Below, one piece after another: positions 1 through 12,414 of a DNA stretch of 64,000 bases. The first letter of the stretch is position 1. Each line of letters opens with the position of its first letter. The stretch comes from Cotesia glomerata. Its lineage: Eukaryota > Arthropoda > Insecta > Hymenoptera > Braconidae. The notes below the pieces were generated by a model, which was not told the origin of the DNA, made no database searches, and was given only the letters and a program-made list of their open reading frames with translations. The translations under genes and the position numbers were made by a program. The DNA is taken from contig NC_058163.1 in assembly GCF_020080835.1 (NCBI RefSeq), positions 3,631,318 to 3,695,317 on the forward strand, read 5' to 3'.

Positions 1-469
1 CAATAAAACATCTGTTACGACAGACTATTTACTGTCGTTATTTGTTAATGAGTCATTACATTATACTCAATTAAACTTTTTGAAAAATATTTTTTTTTTT
101 TTTTTTTCAAGTACTCGCTCTTGTTTTTAATTGCATTTTTTTATAAGCGTTCCGTGGAATTCGAGGTATTTATCGTGACGCAGTAAATACTTTTAATTGG
201 CAATTTGAGTACATACGTGAGTATGAGTATTTGCTTATTTAATGCAAATATTTGTAAACAATGTTGTAAGTTGTATGAATGAAATATGTGATGTCAGTTT
301 TTAAATAAATTTATTAATGTCTTTACGGGTTGCAGTGAACGATATTTGAGTATTTTTGAAGGATACAGGTGTTTTTATAATATATTATTTGTTAATGAAT
401 TTTTTAGAAAATTACTGAATTGTATTTTTAATAATAATCATAAATTTAGAAGCTGAGAGTTGTAAAAAG
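1..469. other. AT-rich intergenic stretch, no gene seen
   Basis: Low-complexity AT-rich DNA with poly-T runs near 80-108. No splice-flanked open frame or structured RNA was recognised. Confidence 0.5.
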
Positions 470-860
470 CTTTAGAAATTTAAGTTCAAAATTCTCAATT
501 AAGGCTTAAAGATACAAAAAAATTAGTAAAGACCTTTTTTGTAGAAAATTTAATCCTTTGTGAAAAAGGTCTCATAATTTTTTTGTATCTTCAATATTTT
601 AGCCACATTCGGCTTTTTAAGCTTATAAAAACTAGGGATAAATTTTATAACTCTATTTTTTAACTTTAGGTTCAAATTTTGAAGAAAAAAAATAGATGGG
701 GCAAAATTGATGAAGACTTTTTTTGTAGAGAACAAAATTTTCTATAAAAAAGGTTTTTTATAAATTTTTTATATTCTCAATATTCTCAATATTTAAGTCA
801 CAATTAGTAGGATAAACTTTTGAAAACTAGGGACAAATTCTATAACTTTATTTTTTAACT
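470..860. repeat. Dispersed AT-rich repeat, about 155-bp unit
   Basis: Two degenerate units with a recurring order: a Leu/Lys-like AT segment, 'gaccttttttgtagaaaat', 'ttttctataaaaaaggt', 'atttttttgtatcttcaatattttag', then 'aacttttgaaaactagggat'. The same unit recurs near 1600-2160, 31180-31300, 32510-32640, 33660-33805, 34880-35040, 50480-50890 and 53170-53560. It is a genome-wide interspersed sequence, not a gene. Short open frames inside it are chance. Confidence 0.7.
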
Positions 861-959
861 TTAAGGAGGTATCGTGAAAAATCACTTTTCTTACAATATT
901 CTTCAATTTTCGAATACGCGTACTTTTAAGTGTCCTCTATACGGATAAATTTTTTTTAA

Positions 960-1597
960 TACACAGAAAAAAAGGTTTACTTGAGGCGAGAAAATATTTT
1001 TCTTAATTATTTTCTTGAGCGAAAAAAAATTTTTTTTTTACAAGAAATTTCACTTATTCCAACAAAATTAATTCTCTTGCTTTAAAAAATTCAGCATCTT
1101 GCTCCAAAAAATTTAGTTCTTGATAGAAGAAAATTTTCTTGCCTTGAGAAAATTTTTCTCTTGCTCCAAAAAATTAAATATAAAAATAGAAGTAAATTTT
1201 CATTAATATTTTTATTGATTAACATGTCAAATGGGAAGATCAAATAATATTTCATCATTTTTTTTCATTCAATATGTATAATTGCACGCTAAAATAATAT
1301 AAAATGAGTATCAAATATTCAAGAGGAAAATTTTCTCAAGGTGAGAAAATTTTTTTCTCAGCTGAAGTAGGTGGCACTGCTTCCCTAAAGTATCTAAAAA
1401 TCTTGATCAAATATAAAAATTTATTGTATCAAGTATTTATGATAAAATTTAGAAAAAAAATGACTTCCACCAAGAATAGAATTTCAAGAAAAATTTTTAC
1501 TTTGGCCAACACAACTTCGGTCTTCTTTTAGGCACCCAACAAATTTTCTTGAGCCAAGAATTTTGTTCTCCAGTGAAGAAATTTTTCTTTCTGTGTA
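960..1597 (+). mobile_element. TACACAGAAA-family MITE-like element, copy 1
   Basis: It begins TACACAGAAAAAAAGG and ends TTTTTCTTTCTGTGTA, so the ends are inverted repeats flanked by TA. The interior has no transposase and is rich in CAAGAAAATT-type words and small palindromes. Related copies are at 10623-11266 (+), 12178-13502 (-), 23576-24114 (-), 34184-34876 (-) and a truncated one at 52334-52548 (-). The length (about 640 bp), TIRs and TA flanks fit a non-autonomous DNA transposon with TA target duplication (Tc1/mariner-like or similar). The superfamily is inferred. Confidence 0.75.
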
Positions 1598-2160
1598 AGG
1601 ATAAGTTCTATGACTTCAACTTGAACTCAAATTTTGAGGAAAGAATGAGAGAAAGGGCAAAATTGATGAAGACTTTTTCGTAGGAAATAAAATTTTCTAT
1701 AAAAAGTCTCTTGTAATTTTTTTGTATCTTCAGTATTTTAGCCAAAATTAGCAATTTAAACTTTTGAAAACTATGGATAAGTTATATAACTTCATTTTTT
1801 GACTTTAAATCCAAAATTTGGATAAAAAAAGAGAGATAGAGCAAAATTAATTAAAACCTTTTTTGTAGGAGATAAAATTTTCTATAAAATGTGTCTTGTG
1901 TGATTTTTCTGTACCTTTAATATTTCAGTCACAATCAGCGTTTTAAACTTTTGAAAACTAAAAACAAATTTTATGACGCTATTTTTGGTTTTTAAATTAA
2001 AATTTTGAAAAAAAGATAAGAGATAGAGCAAAATTAATAAGGATCTTTTTTATAGTGAATAAAATTTTCTATAAAAAAAGTTTGATATAATTTTTTCGTA
2101 TTCACAATTTTTGACCCAGAACTTTGAATTGAAACTTGAACATGAAAAAGTTCAATCTAT
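1598..2160. repeat. Dispersed AT-rich repeat, about 155-bp units
   Basis: Three to four further degenerate units of the sequence seen at 470-860, resuming directly after the MITE. 'ggataagttctatgactt' follows the element as 'ggataaattttataactc' does in uninterrupted units, showing that the MITE landed inside this repeat. Confidence 0.65.
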
Positions 2161-2939
2161 AAACTAACTTTTAATTTATTAATAATAATTTCAATAAATA
2201 TAATAACAATAATATGTAGATATAAAAAGGTCTTAGTTGTAATAAGAAGTGTGAAGTATTTGGCTCTTTCAAAACGTCTCCGAAAAACGAGGTCGTAGCT
2301 TGGTGTCATTTTCAACCTCGTAAGTCCTGGGCTTCTAAATTAAGAATCATCTAATCTATATCTTCTCTATCTTGAAGAATTAAATAGTATAACGCGGTAT
2401 TAGTATAACACTAATGTCTATTAATATACTTTATTATTATTTGATTTGGAGATTGAAGTAAAAGATACAATATAATTTAATATATAAAAATATATAGTAA
2501 GGTAGAAGGAAAAATGGTATTTATTTATAAACGATTAATCAATTGTGATGCCGATAACGTGAAGAAGTAATTAACAATCGTCGATTGAATTACGATGGTA
2601 GATACAATGCCTGCATACGATGGATGTGTGCATAAGTGAACCTACTCCACCTTTACGATTTAAAACTTAGTGCGTAAGCACGCGGATGTCCTTGTTGTCT
2701 TTAAAATTCTCCCTCTCTCTCTCTCCCTCAATTAAATACTCCCTCTCACTTATTTTTTTTTTTCTTATAAACCGACTACAAGCAGTTTTATTTTATTATT
2801 TACACGGCACCAGTTTGATACAATCTTGCTTTCATACTTGTATTTATTATACATATATATTGCCAGGCGCGACGTCTTACTCTTTATTTTATAATTTTTT
2901 TTTCAATTAAATATTTAATTACTAGATAATTAAAAAAAA
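2161..2939. other. Intergenic, no gene seen
   Basis: Mixed AT-rich DNA with a slightly more complex part at 2260-2330 and 2570-2700. No conserved open frame or splice pair was found. A CT-rich run (ctctctctct) lies near 2710. Confidence 0.4.
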
Positions 2940-3770
2940 ATATGTATTTTACTCCTTAATTCATTCAAAATTATTTTGTTTTATTCCTTAAACTTAGTGA
3001 TTTTTTTTAAATTCTCTAGGTTAAATAAATTTTTAAAAAATCCCTAGATCTAGTAATTTTTTAAAATTCCTTATAACTAGCAATTTTTAAAATTAATTTA
3101 AATAAATTTTTGTCTAAAAATTTTTCGAAATTTTCCAGATTAAATAAATCATAAAAATTACCTAGATCTAGTAATTTTTTTTAATTCCCTAGATCTATTG
3201 ATTTTCCAATAATTTTCCAGATCTAGTAATTATTTAAAAATTTTTAAGATAAAGTAATTTTAACAAAAGTAAATGATAGTGCAATTTGTTTCTAGTAACT
3301 TTCAAAAAGTTTTCTAGATCTAGTTATTTTTTTTAATTCTTTGAATCTAGTGAATTTTGTTCAAAAAACGCCATCTAGTAACTTTTTAAAAATTCTCTAA
3401 ATTTAGTCATTTTTATAAAGTTAATTTGGCGATTTTAAAAATTCCCTAGAAATAAAATATCAGATAAATTCTCTAAATCTAGTAACTTTAACAAAAAATC
3501 CCTAGATTTAGTCCTTTTACAAAATTCCCTGCATATAGTAATTTTTATAAAAATTCCCTAGATTTGTTAAATTTTAAAAATTTTCCTAGATCTAGTAATT
3601 TTCTTAAAAATTCCCTAGATCTGGTAATTTTTACAAAAATTGCCTAAATCTATTAATTTAAAAAAAAATTATTTCTATTGAAATTTTTATCTAGTGACTT
3701 TTAAAAATTTCATGAATTAAATCTCAAAAATTCCCTAGATCTAGTCTTCTTTGATAAAATAATAAAAAAA
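2940..3770. repeat. Degenerate minisatellite with CTAGATCTAG core
   Basis: Roughly 30 imperfect repeats of 'aattccctagatctagtaatttt', about 25-35 bp each, all centred on the palindrome CTAGATCTAG. It shares its core with the arrays at 4230-4960 and 8080-9120. Confidence 0.75.
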
Positions 3771-4229
3771 CATTAATTATTCCACAGTTATTAATTTTCC
3801 AGTAATATTTAAGAGAAATTTGATATAACTATATAAAATATGATAACTTTTTATAAATTATATTCTAAAGAAATGAATAAAAAGAGAAGCTTTGATATAA
3901 CAAGAATTAATTGAAAAAAGTGTTATCATAAATAAGTATCGAGTGATATTAACATGAATCGCTAGTTATATACAAAGTGAATGGCAATGAAAGTGAACCT
4001 CTTTACAACACTACCCGGAAGTAATCGTACTTGCGTTTCTCCGTCTTGAAAAAAAATTTTTTTTTCCTTTCTTTAAACACTTATTACCAATATCATAAAT
4101 CACCGTTTAATGCAAACGATTTCGATTTAAATACGCAGGAATCTCGCCAATAACTTTCTCATGTGTAAGTTTCGATTCAATTATCTAGATTTTGTCTTTA
4201 ACAATGAAGAAAAAGTAAATTTTATGAAA
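3771..4229. other. Intergenic spacer, no gene seen
   Basis: AT-rich sequence between two minisatellite arrays. Nothing coding or structured was recognised. Confidence 0.4.
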
Positions 4230-4960
4230 GATATGAAGTTACTAGGGATTTTTTATGAATAAAAAAAATTACTAAATAAAAATTTCTAGTTTCAAGAAAT
4301 CCCTAAATATAAAAAAAAATCCTTGATCTTAAAAATTCCTAGAATCTTATAAATATTACCAGAAAAAAATTCTCCAGATTTAAAAAATCACCAAAAAAAT
4401 TCTCTAGACCCAAAAAGTCCCCAAAAAATTCCCTAGACACAAAAATTCATCAGAAAAAAATTAAAAAAAAAAATAAATTCCTGAGATTAAAAAAAAATTA
4501 TTAGAAACAAAGTCACCAAAAAATTCCCTAGATCTGATAAAATCACCAGAAAAAATTTCTTAATCACAAAAAAAAACACTAGAAAAAATTCTTGATCTTA
4601 AAAATTCTTAGAATCTTAGAAAAAAATTCTCCAGATTTAAAAAATCACCAAAAAAATTCCCTAGACCCAAAAAGTCACTAAAAAAATCTCTAGTCACAAA
4701 AATTAATCAGAAAAAAAATTTTGAAGACAATTAATTCCTGAGATTAAAAAAAAATTTGATAAATACAAAAAGTCACCAAAAAATTCCCTAGAACTGATAA
4801 AATCACCAGAAAAAAATTCTCTAGATTTAAAAAATCACCAAAAAAATTCCTTAGATCCAAAAAATTCCTAGTTACAAAAATTGATCATAAAAAAAATTTC
4901 TAAACTCAAAAAACCATTGAAAAAAATCCCCTATCCACAAAAAAAAATCCAGCCTTAAAA
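4230..4960. repeat. Degenerate minisatellite (CCCTAGA / CACCAGAAAAAA words)
   Basis: Tandem imperfect units alternate 'aaatcaccagaaaaaa' and 'attccctagatct' with a spacing of about 20-40 bp. Longer stretches repeat with a period near 300 bp: the segment at 4310-4530 recurs at 4590-4830. Confidence 0.7.
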
Positions 4961-5576
4961 AAACAAAGTTTTCTACATCAAAACCAATTTAAAAATAAAA
5001 GTATATTAAAACGACCTTAATAGTATGAAGAATAAAAAAATCACGCGTTATTGACGTGATTCTCTACTCGACATACGTAGCTGCTGCTCCCTCTGACCTC
5101 TTTTTCTTTATTCGCCTCATACTCACAACTCACAACCAAAAGGAAATATAAATTGTTGCATCATGCCGTATTATTATACACACTGTCTTACTGTCTCGGA
5201 TTAAAATCCGCGGATACCCGTACAACCACATCTACAACTACTAGAGTCGTTCCCTACCACCCAGAATGTTGCTATCATTACAGTCATTATGTCTTGCTAA
5301 AATTCTTCCGTAAATTTTTAAAAAAATTTTCAAAGCTTTCTCTTATCTCATTGAGGACGCGCTCGCGAGTTCATTGAACCCTCAATTATTTTTTAAATTA
5401 ATTAATTAATTATTTCTAACCTACCTCAAAGTCAATTTTCCCCCCTTTCTAACGAAATAAAAATTTTTACAGCCTAGTTTTTTCTATTTACAGTTACGAT
5501 AATACAATTTCAGTTAATTAGGTAATCCTTGGCAAATTAATTAACTTATTTTTGTATTATCATTTCTAATTACCAG
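4961..5576. other. Less AT-rich intergenic stretch, no gene assigned
   Basis: Between 5040 and 5370 the composition is more balanced than its surroundings, and one plus-strand frame (5153-5377) is open for 74 codons with no recognisable domain. I do not call it a gene. It lies just upstream of the splice-acceptor candidate at 5577. Confidence 0.3.
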
Positions 5577-5759
5577 GAAGATGATGAGTTATCGTTGGAG
5601 CCAACCGCTGAAGTGGCTGATGTTCGTCCGATTCTCCCGACTTTTATACTCGAGAAAAATGGTCACGTGGTTTTTAATCCCTACTCTTTATCCCCTCTTT
5701 TTACAGTTAATATATGCTTATGCGCTACATACTATATACCTAGCTGGTGGCTTATGTAG
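5577..5759 (+). CDS. Candidate terminal exon, unrecognised protein
   Basis: A pyrimidine-rich stretch ending in TTACCAG (5570-5576) looks like a 3' splice site. The frame beginning there reads EDDELSLEPT then AEVADVRPIL, continues 60 codons in all and ends in TAG at 5757. The first 40 residues use balanced, protein-like codons. The last 20 become hydrophobic and AT-driven, so the true exon may end earlier at a donor. A second frame (from 5581) is also open, which weakens the call. I recognise no domain and see no partner exon nearby. It could be a lone exon of a long-intron gene, a decayed exon, or chance. Confidence 0.25.
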   Translation, partial: EDDELSLEPTAEVADVRPILPTFILEKNGHVVFNPYSLSPLFTVNICLCATYYIPSWWLM

Positions 5760-6114
5760 ACAGTGAATGTATGAATACATTGCTCGCTCGCGCATGCGCC
5801 ACAGATAAATGGAATGATTGTAAAGAAACATTTTAGAGAAGAAATCAACCAACCGGTTTAAATTAATTATTAACTAACACAATTTATTTTTCTTCTTTTG
5901 GAAATTTTTTTAATGTTTTGAAAAATTTTTTAAGAATTCAAAAAAATTTTATTTATTATTTTAAGCTGAGCAAACAAATAATTCTTGGAAATTTATATTT
6001 ACTTTGAAGGTTACATTTTTTCAAAGTTATTTTTACGATGAGATTTATTGTTTTGTGAAGAAATAAAGATTAAAAAAAAAAAAATTTTTTTAAAGAATTG
6101 TAATTTTAACACAC
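5760..6114. other. AT-rich spacer, no gene seen
   Basis: Simple AT-rich DNA leading into the TACACTG-bounded element. Nothing else was recognised. Confidence 0.4.
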
Positions 6115-7069
6115 TACACTGAAAAAAAATTTTTTTCCACCTAGAATACTAAATTTTTTACTCGAGTTTTCTTTATATAAAAAAACTGGTATTCTTAACC
6201 TTAAAATACCACGCTTTATTTATAAGGCTAGTTTTTTGACAGTGAGAAAACAGTATTCTTATAGTTAAAAAACTTTCGTATTTTAACCATAAGAATACCA
6301 GTTTTTTAACCATAAGGAAACATTTCCTTGGTAAAAAAATTTTTTTTTTTTTTCAGTTTAAAGCTTTATTAACTGTTAATAAATGATTTTTTAATACCAA
6401 GATTTAATAAATATTTATTAACAGTTAATAAATTATTTATTAAATACGACTTATTAAACGTTAATAAATATTTGTTAACAGCTAACAAATATTTATTAAC
6501 AGTTAATAAGTAATTGATTAAGTACAATTTATTAACTGTTAATAAATATTTATTAATGGTTAATGAATATTTGTTAACTGTTAACAAATATTTATTTAAA
6601 ATAAAAAGCAAAAATAGCAATTTTCTTTTGACACTTTTTATAACTCTATAGCTGGAATACGTGATAATAATTCAATTTACTAAATAAATAAATGTTTTTA
6701 ATATTTAAAAATATAAAAGATAATTATGAGCTGTGATAGAAATTGCTATTTTACAATAAATGTTATTATTATGTAATATAATTAATGCAAATAATTTATA
6801 AAGATGATTTTTGTTTATAAGCAATCTTCATATCATATGACATTGAAAGCGGAACAAATTCACTCAACAAAATATTTATTAACTATTAAGAGTTTATTAA
6901 AATATTTGTTAACTATTAATAAATACTTATTAACTATTAATAAATGTACTTTCCTCCCAAATAAATATTTATTGAATGTTGAAAAATATTTATTAAAATT
7001 TAATAAATTTAATAATCGTCTTCAAATAAATTAAATTATTAATAGTTAATAAATTCTTCTATCAGTGTA
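6115..7069. mobile_element. TACACTG-bounded element with TTATTAACTGTTAATAAA array
   Basis: The left edge is TACACTGA followed by A/T runs and the right edge is TCAGTGTA, a short inverted terminus with TA at both ends. Inside, 6120-6350 folds on itself through ACTGGTATTCTTA and its complement. 6365-6600 and 6880-7050 are imperfect repeats of 'ttattaactgttaataaatatt', which conceptually read as NKYLLTV repeats on either strand. No transposase is present. The element boundaries are less certain than those of the TACACAG family because the shared terminus is only about 8 bp. Confidence 0.4.
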
Positions 7070-8079
7070 GAAAAAAAATTTTTGTATGCTAGATTTTAAA
7101 ACAATTTTAGCCTTAAAAAAATTTTTTTTCATTAAAGAAATTTAAATCTTGATAAAAAAATATCCATAAATTTTTATTATCTAAAATAATATTTTTTTGC
7201 ATATTTTAAAACTCATTCATTAATTTTTAAATATTCTGAATTGATTTTCAAAAGAAGTAAAAATTCTATTCATTTACAATCTTCATGTCGTTAAAAAAAA
7301 AATAAAATATATAAAACGCAGTAACTTAGTCAGCTTAGCTATTAAAAACTGTTCTAACTTTTTATGTGGAAAATAAAAAAAAAATATCTATATATTACAA
7401 GATATATGAAAAGTTAATTTGCTTCTTAAGAAATTATCGTAATTTTAAATGATATGTAATTATAATTATATAAAATATTAAAAAATGAAAAATGTATTTT
7501 TTAGCCAGTAAACAAACATTACTCAATCAAATGATAATCATGAGGTATGATTATGACGTATGTTGTTATCTGCGTATGCGAATATTTATTCATTCCAATT
7601 GAAATAAAATTTCTATTAATTTTACAGAGTAGCTTTAAAAGAAAGAAAAAAGAAATAAATAGAAATTATTATATAATAGTCAGTAGGTTATCTTTTTAGT
7701 TTATTTGTATATAAGAAAAATATTTGAACCAGATTTTTAAATAGAGTATTATCTGGGTTTTATTTCTTCGGTATGTTTTAAAAATTTATAGTAAGTTTAA
7801 AAAGTCTGACTAGTTGATAAGTATCAACTGAATAACATGACGTTGTTGTTGTTATGATTTTCTTTATCTGGCGACGGTTTTTCCGCTAAGGAAATTTATG
7901 TATTGCAGGAAAAACGACTTACGTTTTTTCTTTATAATGTTAGTTTTTTTTTTTTTGTAGTTAATAACAAGTTTTATTGACTGTAATTGATAGAATCGAC
8001 GAGAAATTTTATGTCTAATGATAAAAAATTACTTTAATCTATTAATTTTTAGCAATTATGAAGAACTTATCAGATCTAA
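7070..8079. other. AT-rich intergenic stretch, no gene seen
   Basis: No coding potential, RNA-like fold or clear repeat was recognised. 7800-7930 is marginally more complex. Confidence 0.4.
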
Positions 8080-9120
8080 AGAAATTTTTGTCTCTTTTAG
8101 AAAACATTTCTAGTGACAAAAATTCACTAGCGAAATTTTTTAGCTATAAAAAATTACCGGAAATAATGCCCTAAGTGTAAAATTCACTAGAATGTTCACA
8201 ATATCCCTAGAAAAATTCTTTAGTGACAAGAAAAAACACTAGAAATGTTTTTTTAATTATAGAATTACTAGAAAAAAAATTCTCTAGTCCTAAAAACCCT
8301 AGAAAAATTCCCTAATACTGAAAAACAAAAGCAATAATTTTCTAATCTCAAAAAATCACTAGAAAAATTTTTTTTTGTCATAAAAAACTACGAGAAAAAT
8401 TTTTAAGCTCTAGAGAAATCCCTAGTTTAATGAAGACACCGGAAAAAATTCCCTAGTTACAAAAAATCACTAGAAAAATTCTCTAATTAAATAAAAATAC
8501 CAAAAGAAATTCCCTAGTAACAAAAAATTACTTTAAAAAACCCTAGTTAAATAAAGACACCAGAAAATACTCTCTGGTTACAAAAAAGTACTAGAAAAAG
8601 TCCTTAATTACAAAAATCACTAGAAAAAATCCCCACTTCAATAAAGACACCAGAAAAAAATTTTCTAGCTACAAAAATATCACTAGAAAAATTTTTTAAC
8701 CAAATAAAAACACCAAAAAAAATTTCCTAGTAACAAAAAATCACTAAAAAAAAAATCCTAGTTAAATAAAGACATCAGAAAATACTCTTTGGTTACAAAA
8801 AATCATTAGAAAATACTCTTTGGTTACAAAAAATCACTAGAAAAAATCCCTACTTAAATAAAGACACCAAAAAAATTCTCTAGCTACAAAAAATTCCTAG
8901 TTTAATAAAGACACCAAAAAATACTCTCTGGCTACAAAAAATTACTAGAAAAAATTTCCTAGTTACAAAAAATCACTATAAAAAATCCCTACTTAAATTA
9001 AGACACCAAAATAAATTCCCTAGTTACAAAAAATCACTCGAAAAAAATTATCTAATTATACAAAATCACCAGAAAAAATTCCCTAGATCTAAAAAAAATT
9101 TCTTAGCCATAAAAATCAAT
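8080..9120. repeat. Minisatellite of CACTAGAAAAA / CCCTAGTTACAAAAA units
   Basis: About one kilobase of imperfect units such as 'aaaaatcactagaaaaa', 'tccctagttacaaaaaa' and 'ataaagacaccagaaaa', with a basic period near 35-40 bp and a higher-order period near 75-120 bp. It is related in core (CTAG, CACCAGAAAA) to the 4230-4960 array. Confidence 0.75.
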
Positions 9121-9861
9121 TTTCTTCTTAAAAAATAATTAAAAAAATAAAAACATATTTAAATAACTTTAAATATAAAAAATTGATTTTATCTTGTAAA
9201 TTATTTTATATTTAATAATTAAAAAAAAATATGATAATTAAAAAAAAATTAAAAGCTATAAAAAAATTACTAAACAAAAACCATTTATCTACAAACTATA
9301 AAATATTTGCGTTTTTAAACTTTTCGAGGTGACCTTATCCTTGATGTCAATATCACTTGAGCTTAATCTATTGTGTATATTCTCATTACACGTTTTCAGG
9401 GCTTCTATTCACTCTTCGCTCTTCACTCATTACATATGAGCTTATATACAATAGACTTATTTTTATATTTATATATTTATATTTATAAAACCGTCCACGC
9501 GTTAACTATCATAATTGACGGTCGATTTCATTTATTATTATCGGTATTATTTTTTATAATTATTCCACCTTCTTTTTCTGCACTAAGAAAATCTATTCAA
9601 CAGTCCTAACAATACTTTACGTGCAATTAGACCCTAAGTGATAATTTTTCTGCATTGTACACATTACAATCTAACAAACAATTTTTTTACGACCTAGTTT
9701 CTTTACTTCACTCAATAAATTTTTGATTTTTCTTTAAAAATATATACGGAATTTATTTCTAAAACCAAAATTATATTATCTAAATCTTAAATCAATTCCG
9801 ATTGTCACTCAAGTGTCACCTAAATAAGTTACAGTCGTACAAAAATAGTTAAATACTGAAA
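9121..9861. other. Intergenic, no gene seen
   Basis: AT-rich to 9290, then a slightly more complex stretch (9320-9610) with an open plus-strand frame of 78 codons that resembles no known protein. No splice-supported exon was identified. Confidence 0.35.
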
Positions 9862-11721
9862 TAGGGGAGTGGGGGGGGGCAAAATGGGGTACTTAAGAAA
9901 CCGTTATGATTTTAAGGACTTAAATATGCTGATTCTTCTCGTTTTCAGTCGTAATTGAAGGAAAATAATTCAATTTCAAGTTGCCGTAGAAAAAAAAATT
10001 TTTTTTTTTGCGGGCAAAATGGGGTACCCCCTGAAAAAGTGAAAAAAAATTTCATTATCCGAAAATGAAATGTCGTTAAAAAAATAACATTTTCTTATCG
10101 ATAAGTCTACGAAAGAACCCAGAGAGATGAACAAATCACCCAAAAAAGAAACATTGTTATAGTTGACGCAATATACTCCTAACAAAAATTGAGGTAGCAA
10201 AAAAAATTTTTTAATTTTGTAGTAATTTTTGACGGATTTCGCTTGAGTAAAAATAATATCAAGATAAAAAAAGAGTTCCTTTGAGAAGATTCTAATTTTT
10301 GGATCTCCCGGTGAAAAATTTTTTAGACATAGTTCTCACGCAATTCCAAGCAATAGCACGAAAAAAAACATTCGTAATTTTTTTGCACTCTCTTTCTTGC
10401 TTTAGGGATTCAGAAAAATTTTTTCAAGTTGAATGATCTTGTAGGCCTGAAGATCTTACTTTTTAAATTAAATATCTCACAAGCCCACCAAATGATTTTG
10501 AAGAAATTGGCGGCCTCTGACACAGTTTTCTGAGCGTTGATAGTTAAATTATGACATCAAAAATTATCCGAGAATAAATTTTGAAGTTATTTGAAAAAGA
10601 CATTCTTTTAGAATGATTAGTTTACACAGAAAAAAAGGTTCACTTGAGCCAAAAAAATATTTTTCTTCCTAATTATTTCCTTGAGCGAAAAAAAAATTTT
10701 CTTTTTGACACAAGAAATTCCACTTATTCCAACAAAATTAACTCTCTTGTTTTAAGAAATATGTATCTTGATCCAAGAAAATTTATTTAAGTCAAGAAAA
10801 TCTTCTTGTTTTGAGAAAATTCAGCCTCTTGCTCCAAAAAATTAAATATAAAGATAGAAGTAAATTTTCATTAATATTTTTGTTGATTAACATATCAAAT
10901 GGGAAGATCAAATAATGTTGAATCATTTTATTTCGTTCAATATGTATAATTACACGCTAAAATAATATAAAATAGGTATCAAATATTCAAGAGAAAAATT
11001 TTCTCAAGGTGAGAAAATTTTTTTCTCAGCTGAAGTAGGTGGCACTGCTTCCCTAAAGTATCTAAAAATCTTGATCAAATGTAAAAATTTATTGCATCAA
11101 GTATTTATGATAATTTGAATAAAGAAAAAATTACTTCCATCAAGAACAGAATTTCAAGAAAAATTTTTATTTCGGGCAACACAACTTCAGTCTTCCTTCA
11201 GGCACCTGAAAATTTTCTTGAGCCAAGAATTTTGTTCTCCAGTCAAGAAATTTTTCTTTCTGTGTAAGATTTTTCTTCGACACATTAGAGGTTTACACTC
11301 ACATACACACACACCGACAGATATTCTCGTAGGAATATTAAGAACTAGTTCTTAGGATCTTAAAAATGTGAAGATCAGATTAGAACTTGATTTTCGAAAA
11401 CTGGCATGGAACCAATGACCCCGATTTTTTTTTTTTTTTAATCATTTATTTGTAAAGCGAGAACTTAAAAATTTAGAAAAAGTAATCGTAGATGTGAAAA
11501 AAAATTTATTACGATGCACAATGACGATAAAAATTACTGTAAGAAAAGTTAGAAAAAAAAAATTTTTTTTGTTTTTTTAATTAAAAAATTTTTTTTTCTT
11601 TTAAATTGTAGGAAATGACGTTAAAATATATCTTAGGAAGCTGAAAGAGCTTTTTGGAAAAAAAAAATTTTCTTACGAAATTTTGGGGATACCCCATTTT
11701 GCCTCCCCCCCCCCTCCCCTA
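9862..11721. mobile_element. TIR element with GGGGCAAAATGGGGTA ends, 1.86 kb, non-autonomous
   Basis: The left end reads TAGGGGAG, a G-run, then GCAAAATGGGGTA. The right end is its reverse complement, TACCCCATTTTGCC, a C-run, then CTCCCCTA. TA flanks both sides. The interior has no transposase. It carries a nested TACACAGAAA-family MITE at 10623-11266. Part of its right half (about 11270-11660) recurs in inverse orientation at 33838-34183. Without the nested MITE the element would be about 1.2 kb. Confidence 0.7.
10623..11266 (+). mobile_element. TACACAGAAA-family MITE-like element, copy 2 (nested)
   Basis: Full-length copy, same orientation as copy 1 and similar over nearly all its length, inserted in the GGGGCAAAATGGGGTA element. 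The termini are TACACAGAAA and TTTCTGTGTA. Confidence 0.75.
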
Positions 11722-12177
11722 CAATACAATTTTAGTATATGTACATATTTACAGCTGAAGGATAGATTTTAAATTTGAAATTTTAGGAGAGACCATAAAT
11801 AGTTTAAAAAAAAAACGAGGTTTTATGTTGGATAGTAAATTTTAAACAGGGGTTTATTTTAATATTAAGAACGTTAATGTATGAGTATGTTTGATGCACA
11901 CACGTGAGACTGATGTGTAACTTAATAATATGCGAGTGTTTAACTATAATTGTACAACGTGACCTGTATTAATGTAATGTAACTGCATGCTTTTATTAAG
12001 TATCATCATATCTATTTGCACGCACACGACAAACATTTTTATTCACTCATACGTGAAATTGATTTGTCCGTTATGCATATCAGGAAACACATATCTTTAA
12101 GTACTCAAGGCTATTTCGAGTTATTATTATTATTAAGATTTTATATTAATTTATTTAAAAATTGATAATTCAAAATA
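11722..12177. other. Intergenic spacer, no gene seen
   Basis: AT-rich with scattered ACACACG words near 11890 and 12020. No gene or repeat was recognised. Confidence 0.4.
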
Positions 12178-12414
12178 TACACAGAAAGAAAAATTTCTTG
12201 ACTGGAGAACAAAATTCTTGGCTCAAGAAAATTTTCGAGTGCCTGAAGAAAGACCGAAGTTGTGTTGGCCGAAATAAAAATTTTTCAAGATATTCTATTC
12301 TTGGTGGAAGTCATTTTTTCTTAATTTTATCATAAATACTTGATACAATAAATTTTTATATTTGATCAAGATTTTTAGATACTTTAGGGAAGCAGCGCCA
12401 CTTACTTCAGCTGA

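Noticed and set aside
5153..5377. 74-codon plus-strand frame
   Set aside because: No recognisable domain and no splice support; it ends in AT-rich Lys/Phe codons typical of chance.
6369..7034. NKYLLTVNKYLLT-type repeat proteins on both strands
   Set aside because: Conceptual translations of a palindromic AT-rich array, not genes.
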